Source: Onthophagus taurus
Taxonomy: Eukaryota > Arthropoda > Insecta > Coleoptera > Scarabaeidae
NCBI RefSeq assembly: GCF_036711975.1
Contig: NC_091971.1
Location: 9,307,501-9,371,500, forward strand
Direction: 5' to 3'
Length of the DNA stretch: 64,000 bases
Each line of letters opens with the position of its first letter. Positions within the stretch are counted from its first letter, which is position 1. Below, one piece after another: positions 26,432-35,744 of the stretch. The notes below the pieces were generated by a model that made no database searches, was not told where the DNA came from, and saw only the letters and a list, made by a program, of their open reading frames with translations. The position numbers and the translations under genes are program-made.

Positions 26432-27555
26432 TCATTTCTTTTTGGAATATTTCTCAACTTCAACTCGAATAGCAGAAATATCAGAATCATACACCCTACA
26501 ACAACCACCAATCCACTTCACACCCAAATCTAACCATTTCGAGACATAATCAGCTGGTTTTAAACAATTTTCACGCCCAAACCACCTAAATGAAATAATA
26601 ATAATAAACTTGATTTTAATTTAGTTCCAACAAACCCTTTCTCTTTGGAATAATCTTCACCACTATTTGCATAAACGATTAAGGGAATTGCGATACTTTT
26701 ATCACTGTGAACCTCGCTTAAAAGTTCTTCAACAAATACAGGAGAAACGCAATTAGTTCCTATAGCTACTAATTGATCGGGATTTAAATTATAGCAGTAT
26801 AAAACGGTTTCTTTAAAATTTTCACCTGAAGCTAAACAAGTTCCATTCTAAAAATTAATAAAATTGAGAAGTTTTGATTTTTTGGGATCAATTAGTAATA
26901 AAAAAACCTTGCAATTAAAAGATAACCAAGCTTTTATATCTGGATATTCTTTTAAAAGCTCTAAAAGCACTTCCGCTTCAATTTTACAAGGTATAGTTTC
27001 AAAAGCTAATAAATCCACACCACTATCAATTAAAGCTTCTATTCTACCGTTATGGTACTCTTTTAAGATCTCTTTACTTATTGTATCACGATAAGTTCCT
27101 GTATATTCAGATCCATCATGTAGCGAAGCTCCATAAGGTCCAACAGACCCAGCTATTAAAGGTAATTTACAATAAGGGTTTTCTAAAATATAATTATCCC
27201 TAGCAGTCTTGGCAAGTCCAACAGCCTCTCTTATTAAATTAAGACTTTCTTCTTTAGATAATTTCAAATGGTTCTTAAATCCTTCAACACTAGCTTGATA
27301 AGTATTAGTTCCAATTATATTTGATCCAGCTAAAAAAGAAATAAATACATCATAATATAAGAACATTAAGTATTAGAATTTACCACGTAAGAAATCAAGG
27401 TGTGTTTCAATAACCGCTTCTTTATTTGTAGTCAATAAGCGGGCACTCCACAAGGCATCATCATCAAGAGATTTATCGATGTGTTTTGCAATTTGGGTTC
27501 CAAAACCCCCATCGAGGATTTTAATCTCGTCTACGTCGTAAATACCTTCTAACAT
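26432..27555 (-). CDS. Homocysteine S-methyltransferase, copy 2
   Basis: Spliced model on the minus strand: 27,384-27,555, 26,908-27,329, 26,636-26,847, 26,432-26,585, giving 319 aa. It makes the same reaction type as copy 1. It keeps ILDGGFGTQIAKHIDK, GSNIIGTNTYQAS, GSVGPYGASLHDGSEYTG, LAFETIPCKIEAEVL and the zinc ligands in GTNC (C231) and GGCCR (C297, C298), so it should be active. Three introns sit at the same positions and phases (1, 0, 2) as in copy 1. The intron that in copy 1 interrupts the segment just before GSVGPYG is absent here. Two donors are weak (AAG/GTTTTT and AGG/GTTTGT) and should be confirmed by RNA. The two copies are inverted relative to each other and flank MED11. Confidence 0.92.
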
Positions 27556-28499
27556 AATTACGTAAATTAATAACGATGAAATTGTAAGTTTTTGTTGACA
27601 ATATCGGTGGAATGTTCAATAAATTACTAAATATATGTGGTAACGTTGCATTTCAAATACTTCGTCTGACAGTTTTGATGTGAATGATGTGAAGTAGGAA
27701 ATGTCATCTTATTTATTTAATAGATTTGAAATAAATTCGATTTCAAAATTTATTTTAATTTGTTATTAAGTATATCAACATATTTATTTATTTAAATTAA
27801 TTTCAATTAATTAATTTTGTTGAAAATTAAAGGCAACTTCATGTTTATTAGGTTACATTATCTGTCATGTTTGAAGTGAAGTAGGAAATTTAATGATTTT
27901 AATGTTTTAAACAACATTAATTTTTATATTATATAATAATATCCGGTTTAATTTTTGGTTAAATTTTCAGTTAAGTGATTCAATTAAGTAATTTGAGCAT
28001 TATTTGTAGTTTTTAGGTACATATTTGATTATGGTAAATACAGCTAATATCACGTTTATTGGGTTAATTGATGTTTTTGTAATCTATTCTCGTAATAAAT
28101 TTTAGTTTATTTTCATTTTTACGAGAAACTTTATGGGTTTTGTTGTAAAAAGGTATCAATGAACTTATTTATGTAAGTATTAAAGACAATATAACCATGT
28201 AAATTACGTCGTTAACCCAAAATGTGAACTTATTTATAGGAACATTACTTGATTGTAAATTTATCTTTTCATCCTATTATTTTTTTTTATATCAACATTT
28301 GGGCGGTGCTCATTATCTGTTTAATATTCTAACACATTTCAAGGATTTTTTAATACTTTACCCAAAAAAATCAGTATTAATAATTTATAAAAAAATCTAT
28401 TTATATCAACTCATTGTATACATTTTGGGTTCTTCAGGAACATCTATTTATAACTTGAAATATACATTGTTGTAGTCTTTTTGTTCTTTTAACATTTTT
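27556..28499. other. Divergent intergenic region between methyltransferase copy 2 and PIX
   Basis: AT-rich sequence. Two similar words (GTGAAGTAGGAAATGTCATC near 27,690 and GTGAAGTAGGAAATTTAATG near 27,877) hint at a small duplication. A mini-exon-like ATGAACTTATTTAT followed by GTAAGT occurs near 28,158. It could be the first exon of the small frame downstream, but this is speculative. Confidence 0.35.
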
Positions 28500-28682
28500 T
28501 TGTCTATATTCGTGTATCGAAAGAAGAGAAATCCTCCAAAAAATTATGAATTATTTGGCAAATATCCAAACAAATACGGAGATGCCTTTGCCAAGAATGT
28601 GATGGTAGGCAAAAATTACTTTAGGGACGGATCATGGCCAAAATTTCTTGTCATGGCTAACCTTTTAATAGCTTTAGTGTAA
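28500..28682 (+). CDS. Possible small gene or terminal exon, unidentified
   Basis: An open frame of about 60 codons has protein-like content, including KRNPPKNYELFGKYPNKYGD, KNVMVGKNYFRDGSWPKF and a hydrophobic end MANLLIALV. No in-frame ATG precedes it closely (the frame begins at TTG), so it is more likely the last exon of a spliced small protein. The pyrimidine-rich stretch ending near GTATCGAAAG could be its acceptor. It ends 58 bases before the PIX start codon, so it could also lie in PIX 5' UTR. I do not recognise the family. Confidence 0.35.
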   Translation: MSIFVYRKKRNPPKNYELFGKYPNKYGDAFAKNVMVGKNYFRDGSWPKFLVMANLLIALV

Positions 28683-28740
28683 CGACAATTATTTAAATGT
28701 TTTTCTCACATACAAATCATCCGTTCCAGTGTCAATCAAG

Positions 28741-31700
28741 ATGAGTGGAGAACCTTTAGTTGTCCAGGCCATTTATTCATTTAAGGGGACAAATAACGAT
28801 GAGGTGAGTCATCTAAACATATTTGGTTTTTATTATTTTGTGTGATTTTGTTTTTAGTTATGCTTTAAAAAGGGAGATAAAATTACAATTACACAGAAAG
28901 AAGATGGAGGTTGGTGGGAAGGAACTTTAGGTGGTAAAACAGGATGGTTTCCAAGTAATTATGTTAAAGAATGTCGAGATGTTTCCGGTCCACCTCCTTT
29001 AACAACAATAACTCAGCAAAAACAATATCGAGAGGTTGTTCTTAAAGATGTTGTTGATTCAGAAAAAGCTCATGTTACAGAACTTCAGGGATTAGTTAAT
29101 AACTTTTTGAATCCTTTAGAAAAAAGTGGAATGTGTGTTTTATCTTTTTGTTATTAATTATATTTTATTAATTTAAATATTGTAGTTTATCACCAGATGA
29201 ATTTCAACAATTAATTAGTAACTTATATGAAATTGTTGATACTCATCAACAGTTGCTTAATACACTTGAGGAAGAACTTAAACTCAACCATGAAGCTAGA
29301 GTTGGTCATATTTTTCTTACAAGAGCGCCTAAAATTAAATCTGTACATCAAACATATTGTTCATTACATCCTCGAGCAGTTTGTATATTGGATAAATATA
29401 AGTAATTCTTTTAATTTATATTTTAACATAATTTTATACTTTAATAATTATTTTTAGAGATGAATTAACAAAATTTATGGAATCATGTAATGCAGCAGCA
29501 CCAGGTATTTTAGTATTAACAACAGGTTTAAGTAAACCATTTAGAAGACTGGATAAATACTCTGGTATGTTACAAGAATTAGAAAGACATGTCGAAGAAA
29601 GTCACCCTGATAGAGGTGATACTCAACGATCTGTTGTTGTTTATAAAGAAATCGCTGTAAGGATTATTATTATAAACAAAAAAAAATATTTATTTTATTT
29701 TTTTTAAGGCAACTTGTGAAGCTACACGGCGACAAAAAGAATTAGAGCTTCAAATTGTAACAGGTCCTGTTCGAGGTTGGGAAGGGCAGAGTCTTTCAAC
29801 ACTTGGTGATATCATTTATATGGGTTCTGTGGCGATTGGTCCACAACACCATGATAGATATTTAGTATTATTTCCTAGTACACTATTAATGTTATCTGTC
29901 AGTAAACGATTGAGTGCTTTTATTTATGAGGTAAGAATTGATTTCGTTTTAAGAAATAATTTAATTTAAAGATGAGTAGGGCAACCAAAAATATGCTCCA
30001 AAAATAGTAGTTTAAGCGCTTAAAAAAATGTTCTATAAAAATCAAAATATGCTCTATAAAAAATTGGAATTAAATATTAAAAAATGGATATCTTTTAAAT
30101 CTGTAGGTGAGGTTAAACAAAGTAAATGATAACTAATATCTATTGAGATTTAGAAAATATTGAAGAAAATACAAAAAACAAATTGTTATACTGAAGTTAT
30201 AGGTGCAAATTTAAATGCTTTAGTGCTTCACTAACGTTATTTCTGTAGATCCTTTACTCAAACATGTAGACATTTCTTTCAAAATAGAGAAACCATGTTT
30301 TTTTTTAAATAACCGTACCCATTTATGATCAGCAAACGGCTCAAATTTTCCATAGTGCTTCGTCGTGCATGCTTTGATTTTCCGTTTCTTGTTGACTCTG
30401 CAGTATTTTTGTTTTTAAAGCGGCTTTTTTGGCATTTTCTGCGCATTGTTGGTTAACAAATCCAATCAATTTGAATCGTGGATCTAGAAATGTCGAAACA
30501 GTTAATACATTGTACATTTCTATATTATCAAATCCACTAATCAGCTGAGATTTTTATGATTATTTCTTGTATGATAGTCAATTCGCTAAAAAGATTACGA
30601 AAGAACCTGTGGGATAGTTTTCTACCCTTATAATTTTAGCAATTTTTTCAAATGGTTTTAGAATCTTGCATAATTTATGACACATTTTCCATTCATCTGA
30701 ACTTAACAGAGAAATATCTGCATCCAATATTGCTATGGTACTTTTAATGGCATTTTCTAATTCGACAAATCAGCTCAACATATAATAAGTCGAATTCCGG
30801 CGTTTTTCCGGAATTTTCTTGAAAATGTTTCATTTGCAATAGTGCTGCTTTTAAAGTGGGGTTTATTTTTGATATCAACAGGGAAATATGAGATGTTTCC
30901 AAACAATTTTGCAACACTAAATTTATTGAGTGAGCAAAATATCCAAAATAGTTCAGTTTTAGTTCAGCTGTAATAGCATTTTTAATATTCAATACATTGT
31001 CAGAAGATCTGCTATATTCCAATCTGAAATTATGTTTCTAATTTCAATGGTTAAGTTTTTACTTGTATGGTGTCCTTCCATTATTTTACAATCTAGTAAA
31101 ATCGTTTTTAATTCAAAGTTTTAATTTATCATATGCGCTGTAAAAGATATATAACTTTTGGTGTTTATGGAGGTCCAACAGTCATAAGTATCTACAGCTT
31201 GTTACCATTTCTTGGCATTTTAAATAGCATTTTTCGAATAAATTTGGAATTAGCTCATATGGTTTATTTAGTGATTTTACAATCAGAATCCTGGTAACTG
31301 CTAAGAAAAGAACTGGTGGTGACAGTGATTTTAAAATCACCAGTGAAAACTAACCGGTATCGATATATCGCTCATCACTAAATTGTATTTGTATCTGTTG
31401 TCTTTTTTTTAATAGGGAAAACTACCATTAACTGGAATTGTTGTAACAAGATTAGAAGATAACGATCAATTTAAAAATGCTTTTGAAATAAACGGACCAA
31501 TGATTGAAAAAAGAATTGCAGTTTGTCAAAGTCGCGATGAAGCAAATCATTGGGTAGAATTATTAAGGAAACATATGCCCAACAGATCGAACAGTATTCA
31601 TCAAAAACCGCTATCAACCCACGTGGAAGTTGTGCAACAACCTCACGTAAGATTTCAAAAATAATTTTATTTTATTTTTTAATATTAAATCAAATTTAAT

Positions 31701-34700
31701 TGAAATAGTTAAATCAAAGGGGTTACAGCACAAGAACTTCAATTCTTATATACTCACCACAAATCAATTTTAAACCTACTTATCCCCCTCGGAATTATCC
31801 AAGCGCAGCACCATACGCCGGTTTAACAGAATTTTATCATAAATTAATCAAATCAAAAATTATCAATAAAAACGTAGTTAAATTTTTGCTTTATTCGGAA
31901 TATAACAACGTTAATTTGGATGGCGTTAAAAGAAGACAACATCGAACTGAGTTCGTTATAAAACCTCATTCAAGAAAACGTGATAATATTATAAAATGTA
32001 GCACAGACACAGATTCGGATAATTCATCAAAAAATTGTTCGAATTATTCAGAAAATAAAAAAATTTCCCGCCAAAATGCAATCGATGAAACATCTTCTTC
32101 ATCGGATGACGATGATGACTCAAATGAAAGTAATCCTTTCGGTTACATACGTTATTATAACCCACAAACATGTTCGGAGCAAGTTCGGTATGAAAGCGTA
32201 ATCGATTACGAAAATATTTCACCCCCAAAAAAAGAAATAAAATTAAAATCAAAACCAAGCATTGTGTTAACATCAACAGCAAACGTCCAATTAATAAAAC
32301 AAACATCGGAAACTTCAGATGCAAGTTCTTGTTTATTACAAAAACCATTTACGGGGTGCGAAGATTTAGTTAATATGGATAGTAGCTTTGAAATTGATCA
32401 CAATTTACAAAAGCCGTATTTTCCAACGACCCGACAAAGTTGTCCCACGAAAATGGTTGGAAACAAATTTAGTTCATCGAGTTTAACAACAATTTATATT
32501 CCAACATATCAATCGAATAGTGAAAATAATATTAGTAACATAAATTATAATAACGAAAATAAAAAAAAATCGTCCTGTGAAAGCGAAAGTACCACAACGA
32601 CTCATTCAAGCAGTATTGATATCCCCGTTAATGTCGCACCACTACCTGATGCTATGTTAGCGGAATTATTGTATAGTGATAAAACGGAATCGGAAATTGA
32701 AAGCGATCGTACCGAATCGACGGTTATAAAACCACCGGTTATGTTTCAAAACGATGAAAGACTATCAATTCAAAAAACGAATGCTAATTTTCGTACTCAC
32801 AGTATTAATTCCGACAAACCAAAACCAAAACGAAGATCAACCATTCATTTAAGCGGAAAAGATAGTAATAATTTATTAAGACGATGTGTTTCCTATAAAT
32901 ATTTAGAGATGTCCTCGCGCGAAGATACCAGACAAAGTCAAACTTGCTGTTGTTGTCAAAGTCCGAGATCTTCTGATTCGGGTATGGCAGGAAGTTGCAC
33001 CTTAAATTCACCGGATATAGCCCCACATCACGAAATCGAAGACACAAACAGCATGGATATGTCAGTTTTGTTTGAAAAATATAATCGATTTTCAAATCCA
33101 AGAAATATGTTATCATTAAGCGAAATTGAAGCGAGAACTTACGAATCTGAATGTCAATGCACATCCCCTTTTGGGTCAACGCCAAGAACTTCTTGTCAAC
33201 CTTCAATCTCTGGAAATACTTACTCAGATTCGCAACATGATTCTGCAAGGACTTCCGTTACTTCAACTAGCGTTGAATTAAGAAATTTAACGACGAATCA
33301 ATGGAATAACGAGGACAACAAAGATCTTTATAAACCGAAAAAATCGAAATCTTTAACTAATATGTTTGAAGTACAAAACGTGGGGTTAAGTGTAAAAGAA
33401 AATGAGGAAGAAGCTGGAAAACAAAAATTATATAAATCGGGGTTGTACGCTCATTGGTGGATGAAAGCTAAGATTCCGATTGAAGTTGTTAAAGGAATTT
33501 ATGAAGAATCAGCAACAGGCAAGGGTGCGCAACGTGTGGATTTCATGTTTTTTTTGGCTTTGATGTGCTTGGAGATTAAAAATTAACCTACAAAAATTTA
33601 ATTTTAACTAGTTTAGAGTGCAACCCTTGCCTGTTTATTTTTTACTTTCACCCCTAATTTCATTTATCATTTTATGTTAACCTTTTAACGCGCACATTTC
33701 ATTTACAGTACCTCCATATAACGAACCTTGATATAAAGGACAAAATATGAGTATATTATAAAAGTTAGCCCTCATAAATAGAATCCAATTCGGGTTATTT
33801 TTCAAGTTCTATTCCATGTTTATAAATAAACTCAGGGTATTCCCCTGAGAGTTGTTTATACGACGTATAAATCAAGGACGGTAGTTCTAGTTTTAATTGT
33901 TATTCAGTGCTAGATTATTGTATATTTTTATTGAACTAACACTAGATCTAGAATCAGAATCACTCGAGTGTAGCCGTCTTGAGAGACGTGTGGTTAAACC
34001 CGAATGATTCTAGTTCTAGTTCTAAAAATGCAAAACTAGAATTAACACTAGACCTAGAATCATTCGGGTTTAGCCGCACGTCTTTCAAGACGGCTAAACC
34101 AGCATGATTCTAGTTCTAGGTATAGTGTTAGATCTAGCAACAGTGCTAGTGTAAAACTAGAAATAACACTAGACCTAGAACTAGAAAGTTTCGGGATTAG
34201 CCGTCTTAAGAGACGCACGGCTAAACTCGATCGAGATCTTTATTTTATATTATGAACCTTAAGTTCCAAATTAACAACATTACAAAACACGAATAGAATA
34301 AATTAAGCATTTGCTAATTCAAAGTATGAAATAGTAGTTGCTATGCGTGACGTCACGAACGGGCCTTCGAGCTGTGCATCTTTTCCTGGGATGTACCAGT
34401 CCTCTTAGTAAGATTTTACTGTCCTTGGTAGCCCTCCGAATCTGCGTGCATTAAAATTATTCATTCATTCGTTATATTGAGGTTTTACTGTACTTCAAAT
34501 TTTATTTTAAATAATAAAAGAAACCCATAAAACAATTTTCGAATAATCTCAACAATCAATTTTTTTTTTTAATTTAATTTTGTAATTTTAATTTTAGCCA
34601 TCACCCCTGGTATCGACAAGAGGCACGAACAATCGCCACGGAGGCCCCCCGAACAATAACGAGTCCCGGTTAATATCGACACCCCCTTCTCACGGTTCGT

Positions 34701-35744
34701 TTATCAATAATAATAACAACAATAAAGATTGGTCTGCGAGTTGTTTACGACCGGCGCCCCCTTTAAGTCCTTGTTTAGCATTTGGATCGGCTCCATACGA
34801 TCCCCATCATCGCGCAAATCGTAAAACCACCAATTACAAAGAGGATGCTCTTATTCTCGATGTAATCGAAGCTTATTGTTGTACAGGAAAACAAAGAAAT
34901 ACTGTTAATTCAGGTAAGGATGAGATATTTTTATGGTTTATAACTTAAATTTTAAAAACAAAGAGAAAATGAATTTATTGTTTATTCTTTTTTGTTAATC
35001 TTTTGGATGGTGATTAAATCACGCAGTGGAGCTGTTGACAGGTGGTAACGTACAGATGCATGATAAAATTGCACGTAATCAGTTGCACTCGTGTAATAGC
35101 GTTGTTGATTTGGAGAGTTCAACGCCCGCGTTCGCCCCTTTGCTCCATCCGAGGAGTTATAGACCGCACGCGCCTCGTGCATCCACGTGGTGTTGTGGCA
35201 ATATTGTTATTAAACAATTGCGCAAAACGCAACATTTAGAATAAAATCTCCTCAAATCAGTAGATATAAAAAAGTGTTCTTTATTGTGTGTTTTTTATAA
35301 AAAAAATTAAAATGTGCCTTCAATATTAAATTTATACCATTTATGATCAGTATTTGATATTAGTAAACAAGATAATTGTAAACTGTGATGATTGTGGCTT
35401 TTGGTTTTTCTTTTTTCAATTTATATTGTGTGGTAGATCTCACTTTAAATAATTACCAACAGTTTTTTTTATATTATTACAACGATTGTTTTACAGTTAA
35501 ATATAATCAGATGCAAAGAAGTAGCGAAGTCGAAAGAAATTTGTTCGAGGTCGTGCAGATTTTGCAGGGTCAAGTGAAGAATTTAGAAAATAATTTATCC
35601 ACGTTAACGTCTCAATTAACGGAAGAAAAAATTGCGAGATGTACTCTTCAGTTGATTGTGAAGAATTTTCTTTCCAACCATAATACAAAAGATAGTGATA
35701 AAATTGAATGGCCCGCTGGTATAGAAAATAATTTATTAACGTAA
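28741..35744 (+). CDS. Pix: PIX / ARHGEF7-type RhoGEF (coiled-coil isoform)
   Basis: Exons: 28,741-28,803, 28,858-29,132, 29,186-29,401, 29,458-29,656, 29,709-29,930, 31,416-31,646, 34,598-34,913, 35,497-35,744. Phases all fit and the product is 589 aa. PIX activates Rac/Cdc42 and scaffolds PAK and GIT at adhesions and synapses. Domains in order: SH3 at residues 8-62 (AIYSF, GGWWEG, GWFPSNYV) that binds PAK; DH at about 80-260 (GILVLTTGLSKPFRRLDKY); PH at about 278-385 (GKLPLTGIVVTRLED); then SCLRPAPPLSP and the GIT-binding-type segment EDALILDVIEAYCCTGKQRN; then a C-terminal coiled coil (FEVVQILQGQVKNLENNL). The frame ends NNLLT with TAA overlapping a GTAAGT, so one more exon is possible. 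Two alternative ends are listed separately. Introns 5 and 6 contain repeats. Confidence 0.95.
29967..31380 (-). mobile_element. Decayed hAT-like transposon in PIX intron 5
   Basis: A minus-strand fragment (30,744-31,022) reads FGYFAHSINLVLQNCLE, the hallmark of the hAT/ZBED transposase catalytic region. Further degenerate coding lies around 30,240-30,730. The right end reads TATCGCTCATCACTA, which reversed gives TAGTGATGAGCGATA, a typical hAT terminal repeat. A diverged partner, TAAAGATGAGTAGGG, lies near 29,967. The 8-bp target duplication is not clear. The frame is broken, so it cannot move on its own. Confidence 0.7.
31709..33586 (+). CDS. Pix: Alternative 3' exon of PIX: long serine-rich tail
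   Basis: An open frame of 625 codons starts exactly at an acceptor (AAATAG/TTAAAT). It is in phase 0, the same phase as the PIX exon ending at 31,646, only 62 bases upstream. Splicing yields a 1,027-aa PIX with SH3-DH-PH plus this tail, replacing the GIT-binding and coiled-coil ends. The tail starts LNQRGYSTRTSILIYSP. It has acidic Ser/Asp runs (TSSSSDDDDDSNESNPFGY), a basic patch (KPKPKRRSTIHLSGK), a Cys cluster (CCCCQSPRSSDSGMAGS), and ends with an ordered-looking module (YAHWWMKAKIPIEVVKGIYE ... VDFMFFLALMCLE). It is mostly predicted disordered. An in-frame stop just upstream (31,706) rules out read-through without splicing. It could instead be a nested gene, but no good ATG starts the frame. 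The tail family is not recognised. Confidence 0.75.
   Translation, partial: LNQRGYSTRTSILIYSPQINFKPTYPPRNYPSAAPYAGLTEFYHKLIKSKIINKNVVKFLLYSEYNNVNLDGVKRRQHRTEFVIKPHSRKRDNIIKCSTDTDSDNSSKNCSNYSENKKISRQNAIDETSSSSDDDDDSNESNPFGYIRYYNPQTCSEQVRYESVIDYENISPPKKEIKLKSKPSIVLTSTANVQLIKQTSETSDASSCLLQKPFTGCEDLVNMDSSFEIDHNLQKPYFPTTRQSCPTKMVGNKFSSSSLTTIYIPTYQSNSENNISNINYNNENKKKSSCESESTTTTHSSSIDIPVNVAPLPDAMLAELLYSDKTESEIESDRTESTVIKPPVMFQNDERLSIQKTNANFRTHSINSDKPKPKRRSTIHLSGKDSNNLLRRCVSYKYLEMSSREDTRQSQTCCCCQSPRSSDSGMAGSCTLNSPDIAPHHEIEDTNSMDMSVLFEKYNRFSNPRNMLSLSEIEARTYESECQCTSPFGSTPRTSCQPSISGNTYSDSQHDSARTSVTSTSVELRNLTTNQWNNEDNKDLYKPKKSKSLTNMFEVQNVGLSVKENEEEAGKQKLYKSGLYAHWWMKAKIPIEVVKGIYEESATGKGAQRVDFMFFLALMCLEIKN
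33831..34366. repeat. Fold-back repeat family, copy D (largest) in PIX intron 6
   Basis: The copy begins with a small hairpin, CTCAGGGTATTCCCCTGAG. It has three successive ATTCGGGTTTAGCCG-type hairpins joined by CTAGTTCTAGGTCTAGTG words, and it ends in a segment shared with copy B finishing GTGACGTCACGAACGGGCC. It therefore defines both ends of the family. It is inserted between the long-tail exon and the next PIX exon. Confidence 0.85.
35027..35244 (+). CDS. Pix: Alternative short C-terminal exon of PIX
   Basis: The acceptor ACGCAG at 35,021-35,026 matches the phase-1 donor at 34,913. The exon would add VELLTGGNVQMHDKIARNQL and then a Ser/Arg/Pro-rich end with SYRPHAPRASTWCC, stopping at 35,242-35,244, to give a 579-aa isoform lacking the coiled coil. 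Vertebrate PIX genes also have an alternative end without the coiled coil that, from memory, carries a SYR...CC pattern. That resemblance is weak and unverified. An internal donor (ACAG/GTGGTA near 35,041) could instead make this a 15-base microexon. Confidence 0.5.

Noticed and set aside
31989-33248. Minus-strand frames of 119 and 147 codons
   Set aside because: They are antisense shadows of the long PIX tail exon.
31886-33586. Separate nested gene starting at TTG 31,886
   Set aside because: The frame is open further upstream to a phase-matched acceptor at 31,709 and lacks a good ATG, so a PIX 3' exon is the simpler reading.
33831-34366. Helitron end (hairpin near a terminus)
   Set aside because: No CTRR end follows the terminal hairpin in copies D or F, and no Rep/helicase coding is present.
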